Assembly: GCA_016098155.1 (NCBI GenBank)
Contig: JAAAJB010000066.1
Span: 1 to 64,000, forward strand
From: Actinomortierella ambigua
Taxonomy: Eukaryota; Mortierellomycota; Mortierellomycetes; Mortierellales; Mortierellaceae
DNA length: 64,000 nt
Direction of reading: 5' to 3'
This document shows positions 31,788 through 43,924 of this stretch, in pieces. Positions within the stretch are counted from its first letter, which is position 1. Every line of letters begins with the position of its first letter. A program made the translations under genes and the position numbers. The notes under the pieces are model-generated. The model was not told the DNA's origin and did not search any database. It worked only from the letters and a program-made list of their open reading frames with translations.

Positions 31788-32856
31788 GCATTTGAATGGA
31801 GGGCTCTTAGCATTCCCAATATTCTGCAGCAGTCATTCCCCGCTTGCATTGCCAGCAGAGGGAGTGTTGAGCGTTGCCAAAGACAACCGACATTCCCACT
31901 TTTCTCATGAGAAAAAAAACAAAAACCTTAAAATTGCAGGTGCCACCATCTCCCCCATCCCACAACCGAAATTCTGAACCCACAACCATGAAGTGCATAG
32001 CTTTGCTGTGTCCACTAGTAGACTTGTTATCATTTAAAAAAACTCGGCGTATTGCTCACATACCACTCACAACAGAGGTTCGAAACAATTGACTCGGGTC
32101 AAGACTTCCCACACAGAAACCGAGAGGTGGTACGAGGGACACCTCCAGGAGATGGACTGTTTCTTCTGACCATTGCCCTACATTGCGCTACTACACTCGA
32201 AAGCGATACACGCACAGCAGTCGACGGCGGAAACTTCCAGCACTTGTTGTGCACCATAGTATACTTGTTATGCATGGTTGCGAAATAGATAGACCAATCC
32301 CTACTTGAGAATGCACGAATGTTCTTGGCCATCTGCTCATGACGAGAAATGGCGCTATAGACTGGAGTATCCTCAACGGAAGGGTGTGCCGCACCAATGA
32401 AAAGAAAAAATATGAAAATGCAAAACAAAGATAAGGGTTTTTTTTTTGACTGGGCACTGTTTGGACGTGGTATCTATCGTTTTTTTTTTCGATGCATACC
32501 CCCCCCCAAGAGAAAATGCTCTGTTCTGTAGATACCAAACGAGCACCCACATCGATACGCAATTGTTGGCACGACGCGCACGCGCGGCCTACCAATTTAA
32601 GCTTATCTCGGAGTATGGGTGCAGCGACATTATTGCGGCCTCATTCCATATCAAGAAAATGGCTACCCTTGCAGAGTACTACGTCAGCCAAACATAGTGC
32701 CTCGCAGCGATCGACGTTGCCGGACAAAGTGGAGAGAGTGAAAGAGAAAATCGGCTCCAGAGCCGAGTAGGAAATCATGTATAGGGCTATACAGAGCGCG
32801 AATGACAGGCCTGTTACATCACCGAAGATACCAACGTATCGTCTATTAACGCAAAG
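31788..32856. other. Intergenic region upstream of the kinase-Sel1 gene
   Basis: Short T and C runs near 32440-32510. No coding region is recognised. Confidence 0.5.
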
Positions 32857-35800
32857 ATGGAGATTTGGTTAGCAGCGATCAATGCTGGACATGTGACTAC
32901 GAGTGGCACTGCCACACCTCCAAAAAAATCATTCCCTCCATTACATCAAGCATACTCCATCTCATTCTCTCCATCCTCCTCCCCTCTCGGCTCAATGAAT
33001 TCAGTCCAGCCTCGGGCCTCATTCACAGTATGGAGAACACCAACGCCAACACGAGTGTCGTCTGCGCGCATACATGTGCGAATATTGATACTCTACCATC
33101 CTTCTGTTGTTTCTTAGGCTCCGCTCCAACACTCTCTTCTCGTCCTAGGGAAGATGCTAGGAAAAGGCGGCTATGGCTCAGTCTACAAGGCTCACTGGGG
33201 AAACCAGCCATGTGCCGTCAAGACATTCTTCCTCAGCCAGTCCGAGCTTGCCCAGCTGTCCATCCAGACCGAGATCTCATTCCTGCAGAAGCTTCGCCAT
33301 CGCCACATCATCCAGTTCTACCGAACACACGAAGAGCACGGCTGCACCCACCTCCTCATGGAGCTGGCCGAGAACGGGAGCCTTCAACACGCCATTCTCA
33401 ACCACCATCTCGCCGCCGATGACTGGACGACCAAGATTCGGCTAGCAAGTGAGATTGCTCTTGGTCTCGCCTTCATCCATCAAGAAGGGATCCTCCATCG
33501 CGACCTCAAGAGTGCCAATGTGCTCCTCACCAAGCACATGGAGGTCAAGCTGGCCGACTTTGGATTGGCGCAGATCAAGTCGATGACTCTCGCATCGACG
33601 AGAGGCAGCAGCAGCAGCAGCAGCCAGTCAAGAGCCAGTCTGCTGGGGACACTCCGATGGATTGCGCCCGAGCTTTTGTTCGCCAAGAAGCCCAAGTACA
33701 CGGCCCAATCGGATGTGTATGCACTCGGTGTGGTGATGTGGGAGATGGCGGCCAACTGTGTGCGACCGTTCAAAGACCAGGACAACGATGCATTTGTCGC
33801 TCTGGCTGTCAGTCAAGGCGAGCGTGAGACCTTTCCAGATGACACCCCAATCGATTATTGTTCGTGGGCACAGCGGTGCTGGCACCAGGATCCCGATCAT
33901 CGTCCAGACGCAAGCGAGGTCGTCCAGATCCATATCGACCCAACCAGAGAGAGCACCGACAATGATGAGGATGATGACGACGTCAATTTCATCGAGGTCA
34001 GTTTCGACCAGTCCGATGACTGTTGGACAGGTGGCTGGCTGAGGAGGACGCGCGACGACTATCAAGTCCCATTGGAAGCAAAGACCACTCGCCACGCGAA
34101 TGCCGACCAGCATGTTGGTCGATTGCCATCGACGGACGATGATGTGGTGGCACATATGTGCATGGTGGCGAAGCAAGGAAGTGTCGAGGCACAGCTGTTT
34201 CTCGGATGGATCTACGATCATGGCCGCGGTGTTGAAAAGAGTGACAGGGACGCCCTGTGGTGGTATCGGCTGGCAGCCTCGCATGGAACGGTAGTGGCGC
34301 AGCTCCGTGTTGCCAAAATGTATGAGCAAGGCCTTGGTGTCCAGAGGAGCGATGAGAAGGCTGCATCATGGTATCTACGAGCGGCGGATGGAGGCAGTGC
34401 GGAGGCTCAATATCAGATTGGAAGCATGTATCAGGATGGTCGTGGTGTCAAATGGGATGGAAAGGAGGCATTGAGATGGTACAACAGCGCAGCTGTTCAA
34501 GGGCAGAGTGATGCACAGTACACGCTGTGGCAATGGTACTCTCTCGGTCGAGTGGTGGAGCAAAGCGATGAGGAGGCACTCAGGTGGCTCGCCATGTCTG
34601 CACAACAAAGCAATAAGACTGCACAACACAATCTAGGAGTGGTGTACTTGAATGGACAAGGAGTCGAGAAGAACAGTACCGAGGCGGTCAAGTGGCTCAC
34701 TCTGGCGGCAGAAAAAGGCAACATCCCTTCACAAACCCTCCTTGGCTCAATGTACGATAAAGGACTCGTGGTGGAGAAGAGTACCACCTTAGCGGTCAAG
34801 TGGTTCACCAAGGCAGCAGAGCAAGGGGGCCAGGCTGCGCAATTCGATCTAGGCTTTATGTACAAGGAAGGACGCGGTATTGGGCAGAGCGACGACGAGG
34901 CAGTCAAGTGGCTCACTCAGGCGGCGGAACAGGGGGTCCCGCCACAGCAAGTCTATCTTGGGCAGAAGTCCGAGACAGTCCAGTGGTTCACCATGGCAGC
35001 AGAACAAGGGATCACGGCTGCTCAATTCCACCTGGGCTCGATGTGTGAGAAAAGATGCGGTTCTGAGGAGAGCAAGATCGAAGCACTCAAGTGGTACACC
35101 ATGGCAGCAGAGCAAGGTTATGGCCTTGCTCAATTTCACCTTGGTTTGATCTATGAGAACGGGAAAGGTGTTGAAAAGAGCGGGATCGAAGCATTCAAGT
35201 GGTACACCAAGGCAGCAGAGCAAGGTCATGGCCTTGCACAAGACCGACTTGGCAGGATGTACGATAATGGAAAATGGATTGAACAAAGCGCAACCGAGGC
35301 GGTCAAATGGTACACCAAAGCAGCAAAACAAGGGATCACAGGAGCACAAGGCAGCCTCGGCTGTATGTACAAGGAAGGGCGTGGAATTGAGCAGAGCCAC
35401 GACAAGGCGTTCAGATGGTTCGCCATGGCGGCAGAACAAGGACATGCCATCTCGCAAGACTACCTAGGCTGGATGTACCAGAATGGAGAAGGAGCTGAGC
35501 AGAGCGCTTCCGATGCGGTGAAATGGTACAAGAAGGCCGCGGAGAAAAGGCATGGCGTAGCTCAATACAGCCTTGGAATGATGTTCCAACAAGGGCTTGG
35601 AGTCGAACAGAGCGATGTAGAGGCAGCCAAGTGGCTCTCTAAGGCAGCGATTCAGGGGGTTCAGGCAGCGCAATTCAACCTTGGCCGGATGTATGAAGAA
35701 GGACGAGGAGTTGAACAGAGCTATGCCAAGGCGGTCCTGTTGTATACCAGTGCAGTAGCGTCAGGGATTTCGTCAGAGTGGTCACACTCTGAATGGGTGG

Positions 35801-36798
35801 GAAGGCACAGTCGACAAATCCGTCAGAGCGACATCGAGATGGCCAAGTGGTTCACGAAAGCAGCAGAATATGACATTCAGGGAGCGCAGTTTGAACTTGG
35901 ATGTATGTATGAGGAAGGGCGAGGAGTTGAACAGAACCATACAGAGGCAGCCCGGTGGTTCACCATAGCCGCAGAACATGGCATTCAGGATGCACAGTTT
36001 CGCCTTGGTTGTATGTTCCAGGAGGGACGAGGAGTTGAGCAGAGCGATGATGAGGCAGTCAAATGGTTCACCAAAGTAGCCGAGCAAGGGATCGCGGCAG
36101 CGCAGTTCCAGCTTGGCTGGATGTACGAGGATGGAGAGGGTGTTTGTCGTAGCGACACAGAGGCGATCAAGTGGTATATTAAGGCGGCAGAGCAAGGTCA
36201 TGTCGAGGCACAAATGTCCCTTGGTAGGGTGTGCATGGATGGTCAAGGGGTCGAACAGAATCTCACTGAGGCGTTCAAGTGGTTCATGAAAGCAGCCGAG
36301 CAAGGGGATGCTATAGCGCAAAACAGTGTTGCATGGCTGTACGATCTGGGCATCGGAGTTGAACAGAGCGACCGCTTGGCGTTCCTGTGGTATAGTCGGA
36401 GTGCTGCCCAGCCTGACCCACATGCGCTATTCAACCTCGCTTCAATGTATGAGCTTGGTCTCTCAGTGGATCCCGATGGCAATAGGGCCCTTCGTTTATT
36501 CAGGAAGGCAGCTAAGAAGCGTGTGCCAAACGCACGCTTTCACATCATATGGTTGACTAGCCCTGAGTATCTTGGCAGACAAGCAAGCAATGATCTCCCA
36601 GACGCTATCTTATTGTACCAACAAGGGGCGGACCAAGGATATGTAGCGGCGCAGTACAACCTTGGCCGAATGTATGAGATGAACCGAGGCGTGGCAAAGA
36701 ATGTGGATGAGGCAATTACCTGGTACCGCAAGGCTGCTGGTCAGGGCCATACAGGTGCGCGGGCCCGATTAGACTCTCTTCTAAAGTACAAGGAATAA
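32857..36798 (+). CDS. Protein kinase (TKL-like) fused to about 23 Sel1 repeats
   Basis: Exon 1 is 32857..33027 and exon 2 is 33118..36798, predicting 1,283 residues. The exon 1 start (ATG 32857, alternative ATG 32995) is inferred from a phase-matching GTATGG donor and TTCTTAG acceptor. An in-frame TAG just before 33118 rules out simple read-through, and without exon 1 the first ATG (33154) lies inside the glycine loop. The kinase domain (residues about 65-335) has GKGGYG, catalytic Lys in CAVKTF, HRDLKSAN, ADFGLA and APELL, so it should be active. A short acidic linker follows. Residues from about 415 to the end are Sel1-type TPR-like repeats (consensus AQxxLGxMYExGxGVEQSxxEA then KWYxKAAEQG). 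One repeat near 34940-35000 lacks about a dozen residues and another near 35760-35820 is irregular. Sel1 arrays usually bind partner proteins. A role in stress or self/nonself signalling is speculation. Confidence 0.88.
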
Positions 36799-36802
36799 TA
36801 AA
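36797..36802 (+). terminator. Poly(A) signal overlapping the kinase-Sel1 stop codon
   Basis: AATAAA begins at the second base of the TAA stop codon. Confidence 0.35.
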
Positions 36803-38319
36803 ATTGAATCGTCCTATATAAATCATAATACAGACTTGCGTTGCGCTCGTAGGCCCACCAAGTCGACATTTACACCTATTCAGATACCATTCCACCGTGC
36901 AATTCATTCGTTGCAGAATGTCACTGTCGTCTTGTATTGTATATCACCGAGGTAAGCATTGGCAACTGTGATTGGCTAAATCTTATGTTGGGCCTCACGC
37001 GCTTCGCTAGTTTTCGTTCAAAAGTTGCTTGACAGCTGCACTCACTCCAAATTGCCCCACAGTACTCCATTCAACACTTTGAAGACATCTCATCCGTCCT
37101 GGTCAGACGTGATTGGAGGTTTATTGACCTTTCTTGACCCTTTCTCTCTTACTTGTGCTTTGAAGGGTTGGCGGTTTTCCCTCATGTAAACTGGGACAAG
37201 GGTGCAGCACTTTTGATCACAGTCACGAGGACTGAGAGCTCAGGAGTGAAACTCAATGGGGTAGGGGAAGAACGAATCGCCTTTCTACTGGGGTGGGGTG
37301 GGATACAACCTTAAGAACGACATTCCATGCCCTTTTTCCCATCAAATGTTACACAACAACAAACATGCAATGGTGCACAACTGTACACTAGAAAATAATG
37401 CACAGCCCAATGTTGGGCACTCAGAGTCGACAGTTTGATTCTTGAGGCTGCTCGATGATGAGCGTATACACGGGGTTAGGTTGCTATTGTTGTTTGCTAT
37501 TGTTGAACTTTTTTAGCTGAAAGTTTTATGGAGTATGCATCGTGCATGGTGTGTAACCCCATATACTCTCCAAGAACAAATGTTCGCCGACTCTCTGCTG
37601 ACTTGCACCCACGAAGAAGGTGTATGTATGGAGGAGGTACACCTATCGGTATTGATCCGACCTATCCCTGCCCCCTTCACTATTGTTTTGCATTCTTAGC
37701 TGATGGTGAGATGAGGTACGGTTTAGCTTGACTGGCGCCCATGCCCCACATCAGCCTACACTCCTTCGTCCTCTTTTGCAGAAAACAACGTTGGTTCTCC
37801 TCTATCCTCTTCCACCAGCATTGTGGCCTCTTTACTCTCCCGTATCAAAAGGCGTTTTCTCAGAGGGTTTAGGTGATTCTGAGAATCAGAGACGCCTCCC
37901 CGTGTGGAGAAGAGGGGGCAAGGTTTGCCACTTTCGCATCGAATTTCCCTGGACCCCAAGCAGCAAATGGGCTGTCATCTATCTAGTGGAAAGGTTTGCT
38001 GTATTCATGTAATCAGTACTAGTGTTTAATCCCTACCCTCTGGCCACCTATCGCTGTTTTTTTGACCTGGCCACCCTTATTCCTCCCACCACAAGAACCT
38101 CTGCCCAACCCCAGTCGCAGTCGCAGAGGGATGAGTGCTAGAAGGGGCACCACATTGTAGAATGTTGAATCAGAAGGAAAACAATGCTTTAGCGAGCAAA
38201 GCTCGGCTTTTTTTTTTAATTGTCCCCATCAAAAAGCGACAGAATTAGGACAAGGAGACTGAGAGACAATGAGGGATGGAGGCAACCACTATGGATGGTG
38301 TTTTTTTTTTTAGTATTCT
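36803..38319. other. Intergenic region
   Basis: No gene is apparent. Short A/T runs and random-looking frames only. Confidence 0.5.
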
Positions 38320-38508
38320 CTAGCAGGTCTTGATGCACTCCTGGTTACGGCGGTAGCATCGGAGGAGGCAGCTTCCGGCCGAGCCTCCAGTGGTAGGGCA
38401 GCCCTCGTAGCAGGCGGCGTGCTCGTCCGCGCAGCGTTGGCAGGCCTCGGCAGTCATGGTGGTGGCCAAGATGACCATGAAGAGAGCGGCGAAAGCGGAG
38501 ATACGCAT
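38320..38508 (-). CDS. Small secreted cysteine-rich protein 2
   Basis: A 62-residue protein of unknown function. The signal peptide (hydrophobic core FAALFMVILATTM) probably ends after TAEA. The mature peptide has eight cysteines, C-x2-C-x6-C-x3-C-x9-C-x3-C-x6-C-x3-C, mirror-symmetric about the central loop. The start ATG is collinear with the paralogues. Upstream lie TATAAATAC (38732-38740), a 14-bp element shared with peptide 3, and a possible leader intron (38531..38648, donor GTAAGC, acceptor ACTACAG). Helical hairpins with CxxxC pairs are known from plant alpha-hairpinins, but homology is not shown. Confidence 0.8.
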   Translation of the reverse strand: MRISAFAALFMVILATTMTAEACQRCADEHAACYEGCPTTGGSAGSCLLRCYRRNQECIKTC

Positions 38509-38643
38509 GGTAGTTTTTTTTTAAAAGAGTCTGTAGTAGTAGGTGGAGAGTTTGATAGAACAAAAAAAAGGCGTAAGTTGCGGATCTAACTATATGAGTA
38601 TTCTTGAATTCAATCGTGAGAAGGAGGAGGAGGAGCGTAGTAG

Positions 38644-38740
38644 CTTACAGAAAGATGAAGGGGGGGTCTTCGGTAGCAGAGCTCAAGAGCGTAGAGGATA
38701 TGGATCAAACTTGCTGGGATGACATGGGCAGTATTTATAT
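38644..38740 (-). promoter_or_regulatory. Promoter and leader of cysteine-rich protein 2
   Basis: TATA-like TATAAATAC (38732-38740). CAGCAAGTTTGATC (complement of 38703-38716) sits 16-29 nt downstream. Putative leader-intron donor GTAAGC at 38648-38643. Confidence 0.5.
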
Positions 38741-40664
38741 GTTGTTTGCGCGAAGGGTGAAAGGCAAAAAAAAACAATAAAGGTCCAAACATTTCGGAAC
38801 GTTCTACGCCTACCATTTCATTTGAACGCCAATGGTCCTGTTGTGATCTAGTGATTGTGACACCCTACCTCGAGGAGCGCTAACACTGCCACATGCGGTT
38901 GAGACTGTCCATCTTTGACTTTCTGTGCCCCAGGTCCGAGGTTTTTTCCCCCTCACCCACACATATCGTGGGAAACAATGCCAAGAAACTTCCATTCCAT
39001 CCATCCTAACCTCTTGAGAGATGAAAGAAAAAAAAAACATTGATTACCTTGGCGTCTGTTGTATACTCTAAAAGGGCTAAATGGGTTGCTCTCATGTCAC
39101 CTGCAATAGGGAATGAGCGCCCGTTCACTAGAGACACAGAGCAGCCAGGACAACTCGACAACGCACATGGTTACTGAAGGGAGGTGATGGGTGTCGAAAA
39201 GTGTCACTGTATGGAGGGCCATCGTCGCCGCAAGACTACAAGTATCAGGGGACAACACAACAGCCCAAAAAAAAAGAGGCACACAATACGTTTCAGATCG
39301 ATGTTCACCCCATCATTTCTTGTAACGCTACACACCAAACAGACCTGCAAAGCTACACAGCAGAACATTCAAAAATGTTACACAAACATGGGCTGAATCC
39401 CCACGACGCTCAGAGAGCAGGAAAAAAAAACACGAAAAACAGAGCTACTGCATTCTCAGGAAATCGGTTTGTGTATGTTTTGGCATGTATCGATGCACAA
39501 GTATAACCCCCCTTCCCCCTTCCCCCGCCAATAGACTCTTCCTCCTGTTCAAGAAGAACAATGTCACTGCCTCGTTGTCAACAATTGACATATTGAGAGT
39601 GTTTTGAGGTTTGGCAGTGCAAGCCAATCGGTATCGATCCGGGCCTACATGGTGTTGATCCTGGCCTCACCCCCTACATCTTTGTTAGCGAAATCTGGGG
39701 AAACAAAATAGCGGCTAATGACGAGGAGGTACGATGGGAGCATTCATGAACTCTGTGAATCCAGACTATTCCTCTATTACCTGGTATTTATTTGACAGCA
39801 AGCATTCAATAGCTGCAATAATGTTGGCGTTGGGCAAGTTTGGTCGTCTACACGAAACCTCTTTTCTTTTGGAGAAAGGAGGGGGGGAAGGGAGGGAGAA
39901 AGAACGCAGCCTCAGACTGTGTGCTATATTGTCGTACACGTGTCCTACTCGAACAAAGTTGGGGGCAGTAGTGCGACGCTCGTACAACTACGAGGAGGAG
40001 GAGCGTGTCAAGGCCCTTTCAATGACATTGTATGCACATCTCTTTTTTTCCCCCAGCAGATATGGTGAACTGGGGGCCACGATACGTTCTCTGTCTCTCC
40101 AAGCATAAGGAGAAAACACCAAAAGAAAAAAAATTCTCGATGGGCTTGCAGACTCTGATGGGACGTATGCTGCTGTACAACCTAGATGGATCCTGGTGGG
40201 CATTCAAATCGAATGCGCTACTGAGGAGAGGAGGACTAACCGTGCTTCCTGTGGCAAAAGAAATGTTTATCGCTATAACATACTTATTATTATTCGCACG
40301 TCGAGATTGTGGGGATCCTGGCCACCAAGCCCACGGTAAGGTACTACTTACCATGTTAAGCACTTTTTACACGTTTGCGCGCACCATGACCACGTATGAC
40401 GGGAGCCGTTTTCAATAAAATCCGCAACACAATGTAGGAGCTCATCAGTCCATTTCCAAAAAAAAAAAAAAAAATGTAACCAGAAAAACAGAGATTAAGT
40501 GGTCCGACAAAGTGAAAGAAGCACGATGTCGCTCGATGTTGTTTAATATTCGACCATATCAACGACTGAGAATATTGACGAGAGCTCAAATAACAGTGCG
40601 TTTGTGTGTGTATGGGATGAGTTGGCTAACACGAACGATGGGGGGAGGTGAGGGGAGGTCGTCT
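38741..40664. other. Intergenic region between cysteine-rich proteins 2 and 3
   Basis: Contains several A runs (for example 40457-40473). No recognisable gene. Confidence 0.5.
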
Positions 40665-40850
40665 CTAGCATTGCTTCAGGCACGATGTGTATTGACGGTT
40701 GCAGTTGGAGAAGCAGCCAGTGGCATTAGGGCCTCGGCAACCGCTCAGGCAGCGGCCATGCTCGGAGTCACATCTGGGGCAGGCTTCGGCAGTCATCGCC
40801 ACGGCCATGACGATGGCCATGCAAACAGTAATCATTCGGGCAACACGCAT
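40665..40850 (-). CDS. Small secreted cysteine-rich protein 3
   Basis: A 61-residue protein of unknown function. I chose the ATG at 40850 over an in-frame ATG at 40946 because it places a signal peptide (MITVCMAIVMAVAM core, cleavage after TAEA) at the N-terminus, as in both paralogues. The eight cysteines are spaced C-x2-C-x6-C-x3-C-x7-C-x3-C-x6-C-x3-C. It is closest to protein 2: both share the TAEA cleavage site and a CxRCxxEH start. A possible leader intron runs 40856..41056 (donor GTAAGC, acceptor AAACAG), which would remove the upstream ATG. Confidence 0.78.
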   Translation of the reverse strand: MRVARMITVCMAIVMAVAMTAEACPRCDSEHGRCLSGCRGPNATGCFSNCNRQYTSCLKQC

Positions 40851-41050
40851 TTTGACTGTTTGGTTGTCGTTGTTGTTGGTCGTGGAATCGATAGTGGGTA
40901 CCGGGAAAGACCGCCGCGAAAGAATCGTGGATAAAACAAAGGGCATGGGTAATGTTAGCTATGAGAAAACTAATCACATCGTTTCAAGAAGCACTGCGTT
41001 CATTTTTCTGTGTGGATGTGTGAGGTAGGGGATCAGGGTCAATCATTGAG

Positions 41051-41144
41051 GCTTACAAGATAGGATGGGTTGACAGGGGTGGTAGAAGAGAGCCGTTTGG
41101 TACAGATCAAACTTGCTGCCAAGGGCTATGGGCCCTATTTAAAT
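41051..41144 (-). promoter_or_regulatory. Promoter and leader of cysteine-rich protein 3
   Basis: TATA-like ATTTAAATAG (41135-41144). CAGCAAGTTTGATC (complement of 41105-41118) lies 17-30 nt downstream, the same 14-mer and spacing as for protein 2. Putative leader-intron donor GTAAGC at 41056-41051. Confidence 0.5.
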
Positions 41145-42201
41145 GTTTTTTTTTTCGTGGTAAGAGTGGACTATGGATGTTGCCAATGTAATGCAGCGTC
41201 CTGCAATGGTGCAACACTCTCTGCACCAATCCCAGTCCCCATGGGTTCCCACCATCACGATTGTGACATGTCAATGTGTTTGTGACTGGAACGCCCATGT
41301 CTTTACGCGTAAGAGAGAGAGAGAAAGAGAGAGCCTTGTAATTTTGGCAATCGGTCCATCTCAAACTACCGATCATGGAAGCAAGTTTAGCCTTTATTTG
41401 TTGCATGGCGTTTAGTACAAAGCAAGCTTGGTAGGATGTTTGCATGTTATCAACATAGCAGCCACAGCATGCTACGGCTTCTATCTGAAGAGTCGAAAAA
41501 AAGGGAAGGTATGGATCTACGAGTCACGCAAATGAAACTTTTTTTACCTTGGGAAAAAAAATATAGCCTTGTACGACGGTTCGAGGGGTTTTATTTTTTC
41601 TTTCTTCCCATCATTTGCTTGCAGTGCCACCTTGCAAAGCGCCGCACTTTGACAATGCTCCACAGCATGACACTAAACTCGAGGTATTGAACACAGTGGC
41701 AGCACAAGGACATGGTGTAGTGCATCCATGGGTTCCTGACGGGGGAACTCGCAATGCCTTTGTGTTGCAGAAACGAAATTTGATAGGCGAAAGAAGTAGA
41801 ATTAGAATAGATCCCACAGTCGGTTATCTGCTGCTCAAAGACGCACGAAATATCTTGGCGTGTACCATACACTTGTGCGCATCGTATCTGAGGGAAAAAG
41901 AACAACGACTCCTTTACAGGAATGTACTCTCTTGAAGTTGGGAGCACAAAGCAGCAATGTCGAGAGAATGGCGTGTGTTCCACAGTCCTAGAATTGTTGT
42001 AGATTTCAAAAGGCGTAGGCGTACTGTAGAAAGGTAAGAAGGTGCAGGTAGGAGGTGTTAGTCCGACGCGAAAATATTTTCGGGGGGTAGAGAAACAGAA
42101 TTTCTCGGAAAAATCGGAGGGAGGGAGGGACTTTCTTTCCCCAGAGAGTGAATTTGCTCACATACATTCCTTCTCTTTGCATTCATAGCATTTCTCCAAC
42201 C
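41145..42201. other. Intergenic region
   Basis: A GA repeat at about 41312-41332 and random-looking frames. No gene is recognised. Confidence 0.5.
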
Positions 42202-43290
42202 ATGGCATCCAAGACACTGTCTCTGTCACGACGCATTGCTCTCTCATGGCGCTCCATGTTCCCTGGCCAAGGTCGCCATCTTATCGGCAAGGATGCTGCC
42301 GGCAACCTGTACTTTGAGCGCCCTGATCCGAATGGTACATTGGAAGCACAGTGATGCACACGAACAAACCTCCATTACTGTTGTCCATGACAAGGGAACC
42401 AACTCACCACTTTATGTTTATCTTCTTAGGCGGTTGGAACCCTCGGAGAACCGTCGAACTTGCCAATCCATCGCTGCAATATGCCAACTACGACGAAGCC
42501 AACCTTGCAGGTACCGCCCCCCCCCCAAGAAAAAACGTTCATACTTTCAACTTGTAGGATGAAGGAAAAGAAACTCACCCTCCCCTCCTCCCCTTCATTT
42601 CTATTTTCTTTCAGTCCAATGGCAGGCATGGCTCCGCAACACCCGCCCTCTGCCGCCGACGCTGGAGGAGATCGAGCGGGACGAGGCGCGCAAGCAGCTG
42701 ACCATCACACGGGCCAAGATCCTCGATCAGGAATGGGAGGACCGCAAGGCCGAGCTCCGTCTGCAGAAGGAGCTTGACCGACGCGCCATCATGTCGGGAC
42801 AGCTTGGACAGAAGCAACAGCAACAACAGTCGTCGTCTTCAACAACAACAACTACAACACCATCATCATCTACATCGACAAACGCAGCGGCTGCTCCGGC
42901 TGCATCAAACTCCACTTTTGTCGATGGCGAACGGCTGCCAGAGATCCCAGAGGAGGAGAAGAGCGCGGCACGGAAACAGATTGAAGAACGCGAGAAGGCT
43001 CGTAAAGGTAAAAGAAAAAAGGGGGCTATGAAACCCTTCAGGAAAACGGGGGGGGAGGGTAGAGACTGTAGTGTCGACAATGGTACGGAGATGACAGTAT
43101 CGGCAGTGTCTGTTTTGTCTACACATATTAACACTTACTTTTTTTTTTCTGTTTTTTTTTTTTTTTTTTTTTTGGCCGACTTCACCCTTTGCCAATATGT
43201 TACCTTACAGCTGGATTCAAGCCTCAAGTACAGCAAGGGGACACATTCGAGCCAGAGACATGGTCGCCATCAGCCGTTCGCCGCCGTTGA
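42202..43290 (+). CDS. NDUFAF2: Complex I assembly factor, NDUFAF2 (B17.2-like/mimitin) family
   Basis: Mitochondrial assembly factor for NADH:ubiquinone oxidoreductase. Four exons: 42202..42334, 42430..42510, 42615..43007 and 43211..43290, predicting 228 residues; all introns are phase 1. The N-terminus MASKTLSLSRRIALSWRS is basic, fitting mitochondrial import. Family motifs are HLIGKDAAGNLYFERPDPNG, RRTVEL and WQAWLRNTRPLPPTLEEI. The C-terminal half is charged and contains a Q/S/T/A low-complexity insert (from about residue 136), ending in a short SPSAVRRR exon. That tail is longer than in animal homologues. AATAAA lies 58 nt after the stop (43348-43353). Confidence 0.9.
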
Positions 43291-43347
43291 GAGTATTATG
43301 AGAAGCGGAGCAAATTATCTGTTACATAAAAAACACAACACACAGGA

Positions 43348-43353
43348 AATAAA
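43348..43353 (+). terminator. Poly(A) signal of NDUFAF2
   Basis: AATAAA 58 nt downstream of the stop codon. Confidence 0.45.
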
Positions 43354-43924
43354 GTACAAAAAAACTTTAATGATACACGGGATTGAAAAACAGATATATG
43401 ATACAAAGGATTACAGACAAATAACGAGGCTATATACAGGAATGTGAAAAATGAATACAAAAACGGTCAACGGAATCGAGTACAAATGACCAAAAAAAAT
43501 TTACAACTACATAAACAGCGCAAAGTTGTTTTTTTGGCACTTTAAAGAATTTATGTGTAAGAAAATGGCAACAGCGAAAGAAAAAAGATGAAAGCAAAAG
43601 AGAGATATATGCAAAGGTTGGAGGGGAAAAAAAAGTCTCGAAGAAAGAAAAGAAAAAAACGGCTGGGATGTGAAAAGAAGCTTTTTTTTAGCCCTTATTG
43701 TGCTCCAATGCACAAACACGATCCGCTCTCGCTCTCTTGTCGGCGATGTTTCCTTGATCCTCCTGGTCTACGAATAAAAAAAGTGTAGCGGTATTTGGTG
43801 TTTGGTGTGTGTGTGTGATTTTTTTTTTGGTGGTGGTTGATGCGAAAAAATATACAATGGTTTTCAAACTAGCTTGTCCCAACAAAAAAGGACAAAACTC
43901 GCTCCTGACTCCTGATCTTCCTGT
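43354..43924. other. Convergent intergenic region (NDUFAF2 and URA2)
   Basis: A-rich spacer between two convergent 3' ends. No gene is apparent. Confidence 0.5.

Noticed and set aside
40665..40946. A longer 93-residue form of cysteine-rich protein 3 starting at 40946
   Set aside because: It would bury the signal peptide behind a 32-residue leader absent from both paralogues. That ATG probably lies in a leader intron.
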